Assembly: GCA_028279985.1 (NCBI GenBank)
Contig: JANQMR010000033.1
Location: forward strand, 1-64,000
Source of the DNA: Woeseiaceae bacterium
Lineage (GTDB): Bacteria > Pseudomonadota > Gammaproteobacteria > Steroidobacterales > Woeseiaceae
Length of the DNA: 64,000 nucleotides
Direction of reading: 5' to 3'
The notes under the pieces are model-generated. The model ran no database searches. It was not told the DNA's origin and saw only the letters and a program-made list of their open reading frames with translations. Below, piece by piece: positions 42,734 through 52,052 of the stretch. Made by a program: the position numbers and the translations under genes. The first letter of the stretch is position 1; each line of letters starts with the position of its first letter.

Positions 42734-44122
42734 ATGAACGACCAAAGCCGCAAGCTTCTGATCGTCGAAGACGATCCTGGCCTGATGAGCCAGCTCAAAT
42801 GGTGTTTCGACGGTTACGAGGTGTTCACGGCCGAGGATCGCGGGACGGCAATCGCCGAGCTGCGCCGGCACGAGCCCGGGGTCGTGCTGCAGGACCTGGG
42901 CCTGCCGCCCAAACCGGAAGGCGTCGACGAGGGGATGGCCACGCTCGCCGAAATCCTGAAGTTGTCTCCCCACACCAAGGTGATCGTCGTCACCGGCAAC
43001 GGCGACCAGGCGAACGCGCTGACGGCGGTCGCCGAAGGCGCCTACGATTTCTACGAAAAACCCGTCGACACCGACACGCTGCGCCTGCTCGTCGATCGTG
43101 CGTTCAACATCGCCGAGCTCGAAGCCGAGAACCGGCGGCTGCAGTATCAAGTCAGCGATTCACCACTGGACGGCATCGTCGCGGCCAGCGAGGCGATGCT
43201 CGCGGTCTGCAAGATGATCGAAAAAGTCGCGCCCACCGACGTTACCACCCTGCTGTTGGGCGAAAGCGGCACCGGCAAGGAGTTGCTGGCGCGTGCGCTG
43301 CATCGCCTGAGCCCGCGCGTCGACAATAACTTCATTGCGATCAACTGCGCCGCCATCCCGGAGAACCTGCTCGAATCGGAGCTGTTCGGCCACGAGAAAG
43401 GGGCGTTCACCGGCGCGGTCAAGACCACGCCGGGTAAAGTCGAGCTGGCAAACGGCGGCACCTTGTTCCTGGACGAGATCGGCGACATGCCGATGGCGCT
43501 GCAGGCGAAGATGCTGCGTTTCCTGCAGGAGCGGGTCATCGAACGGGTCGGCGGACGGCAGGAGATGTCGGTGGACGTGCGCGTCGTCTGCGCAACCAAT
43601 CAGAATCCGGAAGCGCTGATCGAGCAGGGCCTGTTCCGCGAAGACCTGTACTATCGTATCAGCGAGATCACGATCAACATCCCGCCGTATCGCGAGCGTG
43701 AGGAGGGCCGGTTGATACTCGCCCGCACCTTGTTGCAGAAGTACGGCAGCAAACAGGGCCGGGCCCTGAACGGCTTTTCGGAGGATGCGGTGCGGGCGAT
43801 CGAGGCTTACGGCTGGCCCGGTAACGTCCGCGAGCTCGAGAACAAGATCAAGGGTGCGGTCATCATGGCCGACGGCAAGCTCGTCACGGCCGCCGACCTG
43901 CAGCTTTCCCCGGGCGACGAGGAGCCCGAGTCGCTGAATCTGCGTGAGGTACGCCAGCGGGCCGAGTCCAAGGCGATCCGGGTGGCGCTGGCCAGGAGTT
44001 ACGGCAATATCTCCAAAGCCGCGGAGCTTTTGGGCATTACCCGTCCAACGCTCTACGATCTATTGAACAAGTACGGCCTGTCGGCCGAAGGGTATTCCCG
44101 CAAGGCCATTGTGGGAGATTGA
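42734..44122 (+). CDS. prsR: PrsR, PEP-CTERM-box sigma-54 response regulator
   Basis: 462 residues in three parts: a receiver domain (Asp54 in VLQDLGLPP, Lys109 in YEKPVD), an AAA+ sigma-54 interaction domain with GESGTGKELLARALH, the GAFTGA loop (about 224) and GWPGNVRELEN, and a Fis-type HTH (about 415-455, KAAELLGITRPTLYDLLNKYG). The N-terminal pattern LLIVEDDPGLMSQLKWCFDGYEVFTAEDR and the DLGLPP stretch are those of PrsR, the regulator found with exosortase/PEP-CTERM systems. It would activate sigma-54 promoters such as the one at 41517. Its partner kinase PrsK is not in the window. Convergent with glrR. Confidence 0.92.
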   Translation: MNDQSRKLLIVEDDPGLMSQLKWCFDGYEVFTAEDRGTAIAELRRHEPGVVLQDLGLPPKPEGVDEGMATLAEILKLSPHTKVIVVTGNGDQANALTAVAEGAYDFYEKPVDTDTLRLLVDRAFNIAELEAENRRLQYQVSDSPLDGIVAASEAMLAVCKMIEKVAPTDVTTLLLGESGTGKELLARALHRLSPRVDNNFIAINCAAIPENLLESELFGHEKGAFTGAVKTTPGKVELANGGTLFLDEIGDMPMALQAKMLRFLQERVIERVGGRQEMSVDVRVVCATNQNPEALIEQGLFREDLYYRISEITINIPPYREREEGRLILARTLLQKYGSKQGRALNGFSEDAVRAIEAYGWPGNVRELENKIKGAVIMADGKLVTAADLQLSPGDEEPESLNLREVRQRAESKAIRVALARSYGNISKAAELLGITRPTLYDLLNKYGLSAEGYSRKAIVGD

Positions 44123-44212
44123 CTCGCGGCGGCGGCGCCCGAGTCCGCGGCCGTCGGCGCAGGCCCGCCCCGGAGTCGTGCCGCCCGCGAGTTCGTCGGG
44201 GAAACGGCGAGA

Positions 44213-45565
44213 CTAACGAATCTTGAACTGGTCGGGGTTGAGGTCGTGACGCGCGAGCAGCTTGTAGAAGTCGGTACGGTTACGTTTCGCGAGCCTCGCG
44301 GCCTGGCTGACGTTACCCATCGTGACCTGCAGAATCTGTGACAGGTAATTGCGGGTGAACTCGTCGCGCGCGTCCGAAAAGGACAACAGCTTGCCGGCAT
44401 GTTCGCCCAGGGATTGTTGCACGAGTTCCGCCGAGATCACCGGCGAGCGCGATAGCGCAACGTTTTGCCGGACCACGTTGTAGAGCTGGCGTATGTTGCC
44501 CGGCCATTCGGCCGTGACCAGCATCTCGACCGCTTCGGGCGCGTAAACCTTGCGCTCCTGTCCGGCCTCGCGCGCGATCTGGCCCAGAAAATGGGCGACC
44601 AAAAGCGGGATGTCCTCACGGCGCTCGCCCAGCGTCGGGATCCGGATGTTGACGACGTTCAGACGGTAATACAGGTCTTCGCGGAACGAACCCTCGGTCA
44701 TCAGGGTTTGCAGGTCGCGATGGGTGGCCGAAATGACCCGCACGTCCACGTCGACGGCATCGGTACTGCCGACCGGGCGTACCTGATTCTCCTGCAGTAC
44801 CCGCAGCAGCTTGACCTGCAGGCGCATCGGCATGTCGCCGATTTCGTCGAGCAGCAAGCTGCCGCCTTCGGCCGCCTGGAACAGCCCCTTGTGGCTGCGG
44901 GTCGCCCCGGTGAACGCGCCTTTCTCGTGGCCGAACAGCTCCGATTCGAGCAGGTTTTCCGCCATCGCGGAGCAGTTGATCGCAACGAACGCCTGCTCGC
45001 GACGCGTGCTGGCGTTATGGATCGCCCGGGCCAGAAGCTCCTTGCCCGTGCCGCTATCGCCGTTGATCAATACCCGCGCATCGGTCGCCGCGACCATCTT
45101 GGCCTGATTCAGGATCTCCTTCATGGCCTGGTTGCGGGTGATGATGTCGGACGCCCAGTCTTCGTTCACTTCCACCGAACCCGACACGCGCAACGCGCGC
45201 TCGACCGTCTGCATCAACTCGTCCTTGTCGATCGGCTTGGTCAGAAAACCGAAGGCGCCGCTTTGCGTGGCGAGTACGGCGTCGGGGATGGTGCCGTGTG
45301 CCGTGATGATCACGACCCGCAGGCCCGGCGAACGCGTCTGCAGCTCTTTCAGAAGCTCGATACCGTCCATCTTGTCCATGCGCAGGTCGGTGACCACGAG
45401 GTCGGGACTGAAGCGATTCAAGGCCGCCAGGGCCTTGTGCGCCGATTCGACGGCTTCGACCTCGTAACTCTCGGCGCGCAAGCGAATCGAAAGCAGGCGC
45501 AACAAACCCGGATCGTCATCGACGAGCAGTATCTTGCCGGCTGGCTGGGCGTGTCTCTGAGCCAT
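44213..45565 (-). CDS. glrR: GlrR (QseF)-type sigma-54 response regulator
   Basis: 450 residues. The receiver has the acceptor Asp60 in VVTDLRMDKMDG, the AAA+ domain has NGDSGTGKELLARAIH and GAFTGA, and there is a C-terminal Fis-type HTH (QAARLAKRNRTDFYKLLARHDL). The gene order glrK-lipoprotein-glrR on this strand is that of the GlrK/GlrR system. In enterobacteria it activates sigma-54 genes for envelope functions. It ends convergent to prsR with 90 bases between stops, so two sigma-54 activators sit tail to tail. A 215-base gap separates it from the lipoprotein gene. Confidence 0.88.
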   Translation of the reverse strand: MAQRHAQPAGKILLVDDDPGLLRLLSIRLRAESYEVEAVESAHKALAALNRFSPDLVVTDLRMDKMDGIELLKELQTRSPGLRVVIITAHGTIPDAVLATQSGAFGFLTKPIDKDELMQTVERALRVSGSVEVNEDWASDIITRNQAMKEILNQAKMVAATDARVLINGDSGTGKELLARAIHNASTRREQAFVAINCSAMAENLLESELFGHEKGAFTGATRSHKGLFQAAEGGSLLLDEIGDMPMRLQVKLLRVLQENQVRPVGSTDAVDVDVRVISATHRDLQTLMTEGSFREDLYYRLNVVNIRIPTLGERREDIPLLVAHFLGQIAREAGQERKVYAPEAVEMLVTAEWPGNIRQLYNVVRQNVALSRSPVISAELVQQSLGEHAGKLLSFSDARDEFTRNYLSQILQVTMGNVSQAARLAKRNRTDFYKLLARHDLNPDQFKIR

Positions 45566-45780
45566 TTGATTTCGAAAGGATTTACGGATAAACCGACAGG
45601 TTAAGGCGAATCATCGGCTTCGGCAAGAAAGCCGGTTACAGGCCCCGGGTTCCCTGCAAACGGCGCAAGGCCCCCGCTAGCGCACGGACCGGACACAGCC
45701 TTTGGCCCCGGGCGATCGAATTCGATTCGGCGCCGGCACGGGATCATCGCCTTAGAACCGAGAGAGTCGAATCGACCGGG

Positions 45781-46443
45781 CTATTCGCCCTGCTCGCGGA
45801 TCGAGCGCTCGATCGTCGTGATCGCCTCCAGTTTGTTCTCGGCGTCGTCGAGCTCGCGCCTCAGGCGCAGGTTTTCGGCTTCGACCGTGGCGATACGCTG
45901 ATTTACCGCAGCCTCCCGGGTTTGTTGTTGCCGCGACGACGACCTGCGCAGCCGTCTCGCCTCCGACTCCAGTACGATGCGCTGTTCCACGGACCTCAGG
46001 TGAATCGTGGCAAGCGAAATCTCCGCCGCGGTCATCAGTTCCGTTTGCGCCAGGAGCTCGCGCAGCAGCGCCTGCGCTTCCTGGGCGTTTTCTTCCGAGT
46101 GCCCGGGGGTCGCGAGCACCAGCGCGTAGCGCAGCTCCGTGGACGGGTTCGGCGTGAGCCGGGCGGCGGCCCTCGCGTCGGCAAAAATCTCGGCCTGGGT
46201 CGCAGGATCCCCGGCCGCCAGGTCGTAGAGCTCGGCCAAGTACTGGTCCGCCTCCGGCGCCCCGAGGATGATTGCTTCCTCGGCGGATGCCGCGGGCCCG
46301 AGGCGTACCGAGCTCAGCCAGTTCTTGGTCTGGGCGCAGCCGGACAAGGTTGCGACGATTGTCGTCGCGACCATAGTGGTCGCGACCATCTTCGCCGCGA
46401 CCACGAATCGCGTTGCTTCGTCCGTCTGTCTGCCTTTACGCAT
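45781..46443 (-). CDS. QseG-like lipoprotein between glrK and glrR
   Basis: 220 residues from ATG 46443, overlapping the end of glrK by eight bases. The longer frame has no signal sequence at its start. The signal peptide with lipobox TLSGC (Cys about 36) contains a visible duplication VATTMVATTIVAT. After it the chain is helical and ends in a coiled coil (RIATVEAENLRLRRELDDAENKLEAI). QseG is the outer-membrane lipoprotein that links to GlrK; this is the same place and form. It may sense the envelope and control the kinase. Confidence 0.7.
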   Translation of the reverse strand: MRKGRQTDEATRFVVAAKMVATTMVATTIVATLSGCAQTKNWLSSVRLGPAASAEEAIILGAPEADQYLAELYDLAAGDPATQAEIFADARAAARLTPNPSTELRYALVLATPGHSEENAQEAQALLRELLAQTELMTAAEISLATIHLRSVEQRIVLESEARRLRRSSSRQQQTREAAVNQRIATVEAENLRLRRELDDAENKLEAITTIERSIREQGE

Positions 46444-47902
46444 TTGCCGCCAGTTTCTGTACTGTCGCACGCCGCTTTTGCGGAATCCGGATGCGGAAGT
46501 GGGCGCCCGGAAACTCGCCGGTGTCCACCAGCTCCACGGTACCCTCGTGCGCCTGGACGCATTCCAGGACCACCGAAAGGCCGATACCGGTACCCCCGAC
46601 ATGCCCCCCCTGTTCACGGCGTCCCTGGAAGAACGCCTCGAAAATTCGGGGCTTCTCATCGTCGGGGATTCCGGGGCCGGTGTCGGCGAAGTCGATCACG
46701 AAAGCCGAACGCGCGTATCGGGCCCGAATCGATACCAGACCGCCTCTGGGCGTGAATTTGACGGCGTTCGACAGCAGATTGTCGAGCACGGTACGGATCT
46801 TGTCGCGATCGGCGTTGACGAGGATGTCTTCGACATCGAGCTCGAGCCGGATGTGCGCCGACTTCAGCGCGAGTCTTTGCGCCTTGGTAACCGACATCAC
46901 CAGCGCCCTGAGCGGAAAGTCGCTTAGGGTCAATACCTCGTTTTGGGTCTGCCAGGCCGAGAAACTCAGCAGGTTTTCGATGAGCTGCTGCAGTTTCGCG
47001 CCGTTTGAGCGCAGGATGTCGGCGACCTCCCGTTGCGCCGGCTCGAGCTCACCGACGGTACCGTCGAGCAATAGCTCGGTTCCTTCACGGATGTTGGCGA
47101 GCGGCGTCTTGAGCTCGTGCGACATGTGCCGGAGGAAACGGTTCTTCTCCTGCGCGAGCTCGAGCAGGCGTACCCGCAGCCATTCGAGCTGTTTGCCCAG
47201 CCGTTCGAGGTCGGTCGGGCCCTTGACCTCGATCGGTTTGGAAAAACCGCTCTGGCCGAGCTGGTTGATCGCTTTGTCGATCTGGCGGATCGGCCTTGCG
47301 ACCAGCAGTATGAAAAACAGCACCAGAAACAGCGTGCCCGGGACCAGCGCCGCCACCTGCCATGCCGAGATTCGCTGCGCGCGCCGCGTCGATGCCTGAA
47401 GCTCGGTGAGCTTGTCGTCGACGTGTTTGGTCAGCGTCGTCGTCAGCGCAGCCATCCGTGTGCGCAACTCGCCGAATCGCTGGATGGCCGCCTCGCCCGC
47501 TGCTTCGTCGAGCGCCGGGTCCAGCAGCGTGCGAACGATACCCTGAGCGCCGCGGCCGATGGCAATGGATTGCTCGCCTGCACCGGCTTCGGCGATGAGG
47601 CCGGTCATCGACGCGAGTCCGTCCTCAAGCGATGCGAGCTCCCGCTGCAGGTTCTGCGCGGCCTCGGGGTATCGCAACACCAGGTACTGGCGGGCGACGC
47701 GTTCGAGTTGTTCGAGCTGGCCTACGAGCCGGCGCTTGTTCTCGGCGGCCGCAACCCCGGTGGAGACGAGTTGCTCGGATTGCGCGGCGAGCCGATCGAG
47801 ATTCACCAGCGTCCAGATCACGGCCACGAGCAGCGGTACCGCGACCAGACCAAATCCTACGAGAATCAGTCCGTTAAGCGATCTTGGACGGCGTAGTCTC
47901 AT
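46436..47902 (-). CDS. glrK: GlrK (QseE)-type sensor histidine kinase
   Basis: 488 residues from ATG 47902. Membrane segment 1 is about 9-31 (LNGLILVGFGLVAVPLLVAVIWTLV), a periplasmic region follows, then segment 2 (about 185-207), HAMP, the HisKA box with His262 in RHMSHELKTPLANIREG and the ATPase blocks NLLSNAVKFTP, DTGPGIPDDEK and GTGIGLSVV. It would phosphorylate GlrR. The ATPase region and the kinase box are intact. First gene of the three-gene operon. galE ends 29 bases upstream on the same strand and could be read together. Confidence 0.88.
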   Translation of the reverse strand: MRLRRPRSLNGLILVGFGLVAVPLLVAVIWTLVNLDRLAAQSEQLVSTGVAAAENKRRLVGQLEQLERVARQYLVLRYPEAAQNLQRELASLEDGLASMTGLIAEAGAGEQSIAIGRGAQGIVRTLLDPALDEAAGEAAIQRFGELRTRMAALTTTLTKHVDDKLTELQASTRRAQRISAWQVAALVPGTLFLVLFFILLVARPIRQIDKAINQLGQSGFSKPIEVKGPTDLERLGKQLEWLRVRLLELAQEKNRFLRHMSHELKTPLANIREGTELLLDGTVGELEPAQREVADILRSNGAKLQQLIENLLSFSAWQTQNEVLTLSDFPLRALVMSVTKAQRLALKSAHIRLELDVEDILVNADRDKIRTVLDNLLSNAVKFTPRGGLVSIRARYARSAFVIDFADTGPGIPDDEKPRIFEAFFQGRREQGGHVGGTGIGLSVVLECVQAHEGTVELVDTGEFPGAHFRIRIPQKRRATVQKLAANA

Positions 47903-47931
47903 GTCCGGAGTGTAGCACCGGCGCTGGCCCC

Positions 47932-48942
47932 TCAGGCAGCCCAGTAGGCTTCGGGATCGCCGGCGGCGATCTTGCGCTCCCATTCCAGGCTGGTGCGTAC
48001 GATGAGGTCCAGGTCGTCGTAACGGGGCGTCCAGCCAAGGACATCGTGTATGCGCTCGGCAACGGCGACAAGCTCGGGCGGGTCGCCCGCGCGGCGCGGT
48101 TTCTCGCTGACGCTAAGCGGCGCGCCGCTGGCGGATTCGACGGCGGCCAGGACCTCGCGTACGCTGAAGCCGTGACCGTAGCCGCAGTTCAGCGTCGTGG
48201 ACTCTCCGCCGGCACGAAGGTAGCTCAAGGCATCGAGATGGGCCGTTGCGAGATCCTCGACGTGAATGTAATCCCTGAGTCCCGTGCCGTCCGGCGTCGG
48301 ATAGTCGGTGCCGAAGATCGATACGCCGGGCCTGCGACCGGTCGCCGCCTCGCAGGCGACCTTGACGAGCAGGGTCGCATTCGGCGTCGATTGCCCGATC
48401 GAACCGCCGGGCTCGCAGCCTGCGACATTGAAGTATCGCAGCGCCACGTAACGCGGACCGCCGCTTCTCGCGAGATCCCGGAGCATCCACTCCGTGACCA
48501 GTTTCGACCTGCCGTAGGGATTGATCGGCGCCGTGGGCGTGTCCTCGGCCGCGCGTCCGCCGTCGGGAATGCCGTAAACCGCAGCGGTCGAGGAGAACAC
48601 GAAATGCCTGACGCCGTGCTCGTGTGCGGCCTTGAGCAGCGTGCGGCTGGAACAGGTGTTGTTGCGATAATACTCGAGCGGATCGGCGACCGACTCCGGA
48701 ACCACGGTATGCGCGGCAAAATGCATCACCGTGTCGATCCGGTGTTCGGTGAACAGGCGTTCGAGCAGGGCCGCGTCGCCGGTGTCGCCGACGACCAGTT
48801 CACCGGCCTTGACGGCTTCGCGAAAGCCGGTGGCCAGCGTATCCAGCGTCAACACCGCCTCGCCCGCGGCGCCGAGTTGTCTCACGACATGACTGCCGAT
48901 GTAGCCGGCGCCGCCAGTCACGAGTATCGTTTTTTTGGACAT
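47932..48942 (-). CDS. galE: UDP-glucose 4-epimerase
   Basis: 336 residues from ATG 48942 (MSKKTILVTGGAGYIGSHVVRQ); a longer upstream frame has no similarity. NAD site GGAGYIGS, HFAAHTVVPESV, FSSTAAVYG, the catalytic YGRSKLVTE and RYFNVAGCEPGG are all in place. The enzyme makes UDP-galactose from UDP-glucose for surface sugars. It is separate from the main polysaccharide locus. The 3' end is 29 bases from glrK. Confidence 0.93.
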   Translation of the reverse strand: MSKKTILVTGGAGYIGSHVVRQLGAAGEAVLTLDTLATGFREAVKAGELVVGDTGDAALLERLFTEHRIDTVMHFAAHTVVPESVADPLEYYRNNTCSSRTLLKAAHEHGVRHFVFSSTAAVYGIPDGGRAAEDTPTAPINPYGRSKLVTEWMLRDLARSGGPRYVALRYFNVAGCEPGGSIGQSTPNATLLVKVACEAATGRRPGVSIFGTDYPTPDGTGLRDYIHVEDLATAHLDALSYLRAGGESTTLNCGYGHGFSVREVLAAVESASGAPLSVSEKPRRAGDPPELVAVAERIHDVLGWTPRYDDLDLIVRTSLEWERKIAAGDPEAYWAA

Positions 48943-49061
48943 GTTCTCTTCGACATGGAGTATTTCCGAAACCCGCCGAGGCGGCAAAATAATGTGAACT
49001 GTATCGTCCACACCACGATCGAATTTTAGCAACACTCGGTTACCAATATTCGGACCCAGAT

Positions 49062-49097
49062 CGCATATTGTTGCGCATATTGTTGCGCATATTGTGA
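49062..49097. repeat. 12-bp tandem repeat, three units
   Basis: CGCATATTGTTG, CGCATATTGTTG, CGCATATTGTGA lie in the divergent gap between galE and the next gene, near where both promoters should be. Confidence 0.9.
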
Positions 49098-49151
49098 TGA
49101 GGGCTTGGGCAACGACGCCTGCTGCGTGGGCGCGTGTGGAGATTTTTGTCG

Positions 49152-51275
49152 ATGATCGGATTTGCGCGGGGCCGCAGGCGCGCCGCACTGATGTCGCTGG
49201 GTTTGCTCGCGCTCGGTGCCTGTGGTGGTGGCGACGGGGGCGGGAGCGGTATCGTGGAGCCCCCGCCGACCAATCCGTCCCCGAACAACGCGCCTGTGGC
49301 AGATGCCGGTGTCGATCGGTCGGCTGTCGAGGGCGCCGAAGTCGCCTTGCAGGGTGCCGGATCGGATGCCGACGGCGATACGCTGACTTATCGCTGGACG
49401 CAGATCGGCGGCACTCCGGTAAGCATCGTCGATGCCGACGCCGCGCAAGCGAGTTTCGTCGCTCCTGCGATCGACGCGAACCTCGGCGCTTCGGTCGCCC
49501 TTTCCGGTGCCGTCAGCTACGAATTCGTTCCACCGAACGACAATTGTCGCGGTCTCGACTTCGACAGTGTCGAAACTCGACCGGTCCGCGGCGCGACGCT
49601 GCAGGTAATCGACTTTGGCGCGCACGGTGAGACACAAGGCGAGACACAAGGCGAGACACTCGAATTCGAGCTTACGGTGAGCGACGGTACCGACAGTTCG
49701 ACGGACAGCATCACAGTGACGGTCGGAAACGTACATGACTCGGTCGTCGTCGCAGACGACGGAACATACTCGTTTGCCGCGGTTCCGGCGAACGCAAGTG
49801 TCCACCTCAGATTGCGCGCCGAACTCAAGCGGCCGAAGAAGCCCGGCGAGCCGGGCTGGGACGTCGAAGTGCGGGACAATTTCATTCCCGGCCAATCGGA
49901 TGCCGACGACACCCAATACGCTACCAGGCCTTTGTACGTAGTCGACGGCGTGCAATTCGAGACCGGTTCCACGGCCGTCCAGCGCAATCTGACGGCGCGA
50001 ACCGGCTGGGGCGATACGAGCTACACGTCGCCTCGTGCCGCAGCCCCTTTCGCGATACTGGATGCCATCTACGGCGCGATGCAATTTGTGCTGGAGGCGG
50101 ATTCGTCAGTCGATTTTCCCCCGCTGGATGCGTTCTGGAGCGTGAACAACACGATCCCCGAGTCCCCAAGACCGATCGACATCACGGCCGGTGAGCTCGG
50201 CGCATCGTTTTATCGTGGCGATATCGATTCGCTGTTCCTGCTCGGCGACGCCGACGTCGATACCGAGGAGTTCGACGATCACGTCGTCGTCCACGAGTGG
50301 GGACACTATTTCGAGGACACCCTGTCCCGTACCGATTCGATCGGCGGACCGCATCGAATCGGCGAACGGATCGATGCGCGGCTGGCTTTCGGCGAAGGCT
50401 GGGCCACGGCGTTCGCGGCGATGGCGCTCGACAACACGCTGTATTGCGATACCGGTCCCGCGGGATCGAACGCCGGATTCGGTATCGGCGCGGACGCCGG
50501 CAGCCACAAGGGCCAGGGCTGGTACGACGAAATCTCGGTGCTGCGTTTTCTCTACGATCTGTACGACACCACCGATGAAGTGGACCAGGTCGACGGGGTT
50601 CCCGCGCCGGGTACCGATTCGGGGTCCATCGGCTGGCAGCCGATCTACGACGTAATGACGGGCCCGCAGGCGTTCACGCCGGCGTTTACCACGGTGTTCT
50701 CGTTTGCGACCGAGCTCAAGAACACGCTGGCCGACCAGGCCGATCGCGACCTCGTCGACGAACAGTTGGCACGCGAGTTCATCGACCCGGCGGGGCTGGA
50801 CATTTTCGGTACGACCGAAACCAACGATGCGGGCGGCGGGCGCGACGTATTGCCGGTGTACACGGAGCTGACGCCCGACGGTTCCGTGACCTCGCTTTGT
50901 GTCAACAGCGATTTCGACACCGGGCGCGAAGGCAACAAGCTCGCCGAGTACCGGTATTTGCGATTCAATATCGTCGACGCGAGCGTCTACGACGTCGAGA
51001 TTACGACCCGGCAGCCGACGGACCCGCCGCTGCCGCCGGACGATCCGTCGAACGCTCGCGACCAGAGCGACCCGGACATCGCGATATTCCGTGACGGCAC
51101 GATCGTCGCGACCGGCTTCAGCCCAGACGCAAACTCGGAACGGTTTCAAACCCAGACCGTGCTACAGCCTGGCGTCCACGTTGCAGACCTGACAGAGTTC
51201 CGTTTCGCCGATCCGGACACGTCGGCCGATTTTCCTGGACAGGTCTGTTTCGACGTGTCGATCTCGCCGCAGTAA
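49152..51275 (+). CDS. Lipoprotein with gluzincin-type metalloprotease signature
   Basis: 707 residues from ATG 49152, with GGAG in front; a GTG at 49134 is possible. The lipobox LLALGAC is at about 16-22, then a Gly-rich linker and a PKD/REJ-like domain (VADAGVDRSAVEGAEVAL, SDADGDTLTYRW). The central part holds HEWGHYFEDTLSR (His about 381) and GEGWATAFAAMALD about 33 residues later, the arrangement of M36/M4-type zinc peptidases. HExxH and the third ligand Glu are therefore visible. The C-terminus has beta-rich pre-peptidase-like sequence (YRYLRFNIVDASVYDVEIT). It may be a surface-bound protease. Three 12-base repeats at 49626 give GETQGETQGET. Confidence 0.75.
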   Translation: MIGFARGRRRAALMSLGLLALGACGGGDGGGSGIVEPPPTNPSPNNAPVADAGVDRSAVEGAEVALQGAGSDADGDTLTYRWTQIGGTPVSIVDADAAQASFVAPAIDANLGASVALSGAVSYEFVPPNDNCRGLDFDSVETRPVRGATLQVIDFGAHGETQGETQGETLEFELTVSDGTDSSTDSITVTVGNVHDSVVVADDGTYSFAAVPANASVHLRLRAELKRPKKPGEPGWDVEVRDNFIPGQSDADDTQYATRPLYVVDGVQFETGSTAVQRNLTARTGWGDTSYTSPRAAAPFAILDAIYGAMQFVLEADSSVDFPPLDAFWSVNNTIPESPRPIDITAGELGASFYRGDIDSLFLLGDADVDTEEFDDHVVVHEWGHYFEDTLSRTDSIGGPHRIGERIDARLAFGEGWATAFAAMALDNTLYCDTGPAGSNAGFGIGADAGSHKGQGWYDEISVLRFLYDLYDTTDEVDQVDGVPAPGTDSGSIGWQPIYDVMTGPQAFTPAFTTVFSFATELKNTLADQADRDLVDEQLAREFIDPAGLDIFGTTETNDAGGGRDVLPVYTELTPDGSVTSLCVNSDFDTGREGNKLAEYRYLRFNIVDASVYDVEITTRQPTDPPLPPDDPSNARDQSDPDIAIFRDGTIVATGFSPDANSERFQTQTVLQPGVHVADLTEFRFADPDTSADFPGQVCFDVSISPQ

Positions 51276-51303
51276 GCCGCAGTACAGTTGCCGCAGTAAA
51301 GTT
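51264..51303. repeat. Short repeat copying the stop region
   Basis: GCCGCAGTAA is present at the gene end, then GCCGCAGTACAGTT, then GCCGCAGTAAAGTT. The first TAA is the stop codon of the protease-like gene. Confidence 0.75.
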
Positions 51304-51319
51304 GAGGAGCGCAGAGCCA

Positions 51320-51970
51320 ATGAAAACGATGACTTTCCGGGGAGAAACGCACACAGCAGCCCTCTCGAGACGTACGTCGGCGCCGTCTGCCTCGTTACGG
51401 CGTGCGCCGTCGACGTTTACGCTGCTCGCCTTGTCGATGCTCACGGCCTGCGGTGGCAAAGCAGCCGGACCGGCCGCCGAAACGGCCGGGAACGAAAGCG
51501 CAGCGCCGGCGACGAAGTTCACGCCGGACGAAACCCGGGAGGTGATCGGCAAGCCCACCGGGCCGGTCACGGTCGCTTATCGGGTCATCGGCAAGCCGGT
51601 GGTCGGACAGCCGGTTGCCATCGACCTCGAGGTCCGTTCGGAGATCGGCTCCAAGCCCGTCACGCTTAACTACCGTATCAACGACAGTTCGGCGATGCGG
51701 CTTGCGCCGTCGCAGCCCGATCGGGCCGCGTTGTTGTTCGACGACCAACGGGAATCTCTTGCCCGGCAGGTCATGGTCGTGCCCCAACGCGAGGGCCGGC
51801 TGTTCCTGAACGTTGCCGCCGAGGTCGAGACCGACGGCGGCACGATCTCTACCGTCACGGCGGTACCGATCCGGGTCGGCGCAGCCCCGGCCGGCGCCGG
51901 GGAAAACGGCACCGTGACGACGGACGAAAACGGCGAACGGATTCGCGTCCTGCCGGCCGACGAATCCTGA
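51320..51970 (+). CDS. Lipoprotein of unknown function
   Basis: 216 residues from ATG 51320, with GAGGAG about 12 bases upstream. A rather long basic N-terminal region (about 38 residues) precedes a lipobox SMLTAC. The mature domain is all-beta in appearance: VTVAYRVIGKPVVGQPVAIDLEVRSE, ALLFDDQRESLARQVMVVPQREGRLFLNVAAEVETDGG. The form suggests a single immunoglobulin-like domain. It follows the protease-like lipoprotein by 44 bases and may be in the same operon. I do not recognise a family. Confidence 0.75.
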   Translation: MKTMTFRGETHTAALSRRTSAPSASLRRAPSTFTLLALSMLTACGGKAAGPAAETAGNESAAPATKFTPDETREVIGKPTGPVTVAYRVIGKPVVGQPVAIDLEVRSEIGSKPVTLNYRINDSSAMRLAPSQPDRAALLFDDQRESLARQVMVVPQREGRLFLNVAAEVETDGGTISTVTAVPIRVGAAPAGAGENGTVTTDENGERIRVLPADES

Positions 51971-52020
51971 TGAATCCTGATGAATCCTGATGAATCCTGA
52001 TGAATCCTGATGAATCCTAG
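51962..52020. repeat. 10-bp tandem repeat following a stop codon
   Basis: GAATCCTGAT is repeated about five times after the gene end; the first unit carries the true TGA stop, the last runs into GAATCCTAG. Each unit contains a TGA, and with period 10 all frames are stopped. Confidence 0.9.
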
Positions 52021-52052
52021 GGAGCCTCGGCATGACTTGCGCAGAGGCTCCC
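52020..52052. repeat. Dispersed palindromic element, copy 1
   Basis: GGGAGCCTC at 52020-52028 and GAGGCTCCC at 52044-52052 are perfect arms around GGCATGACTTGCGCA. Related copies are at 61581 and 63651. Confidence 0.85.
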
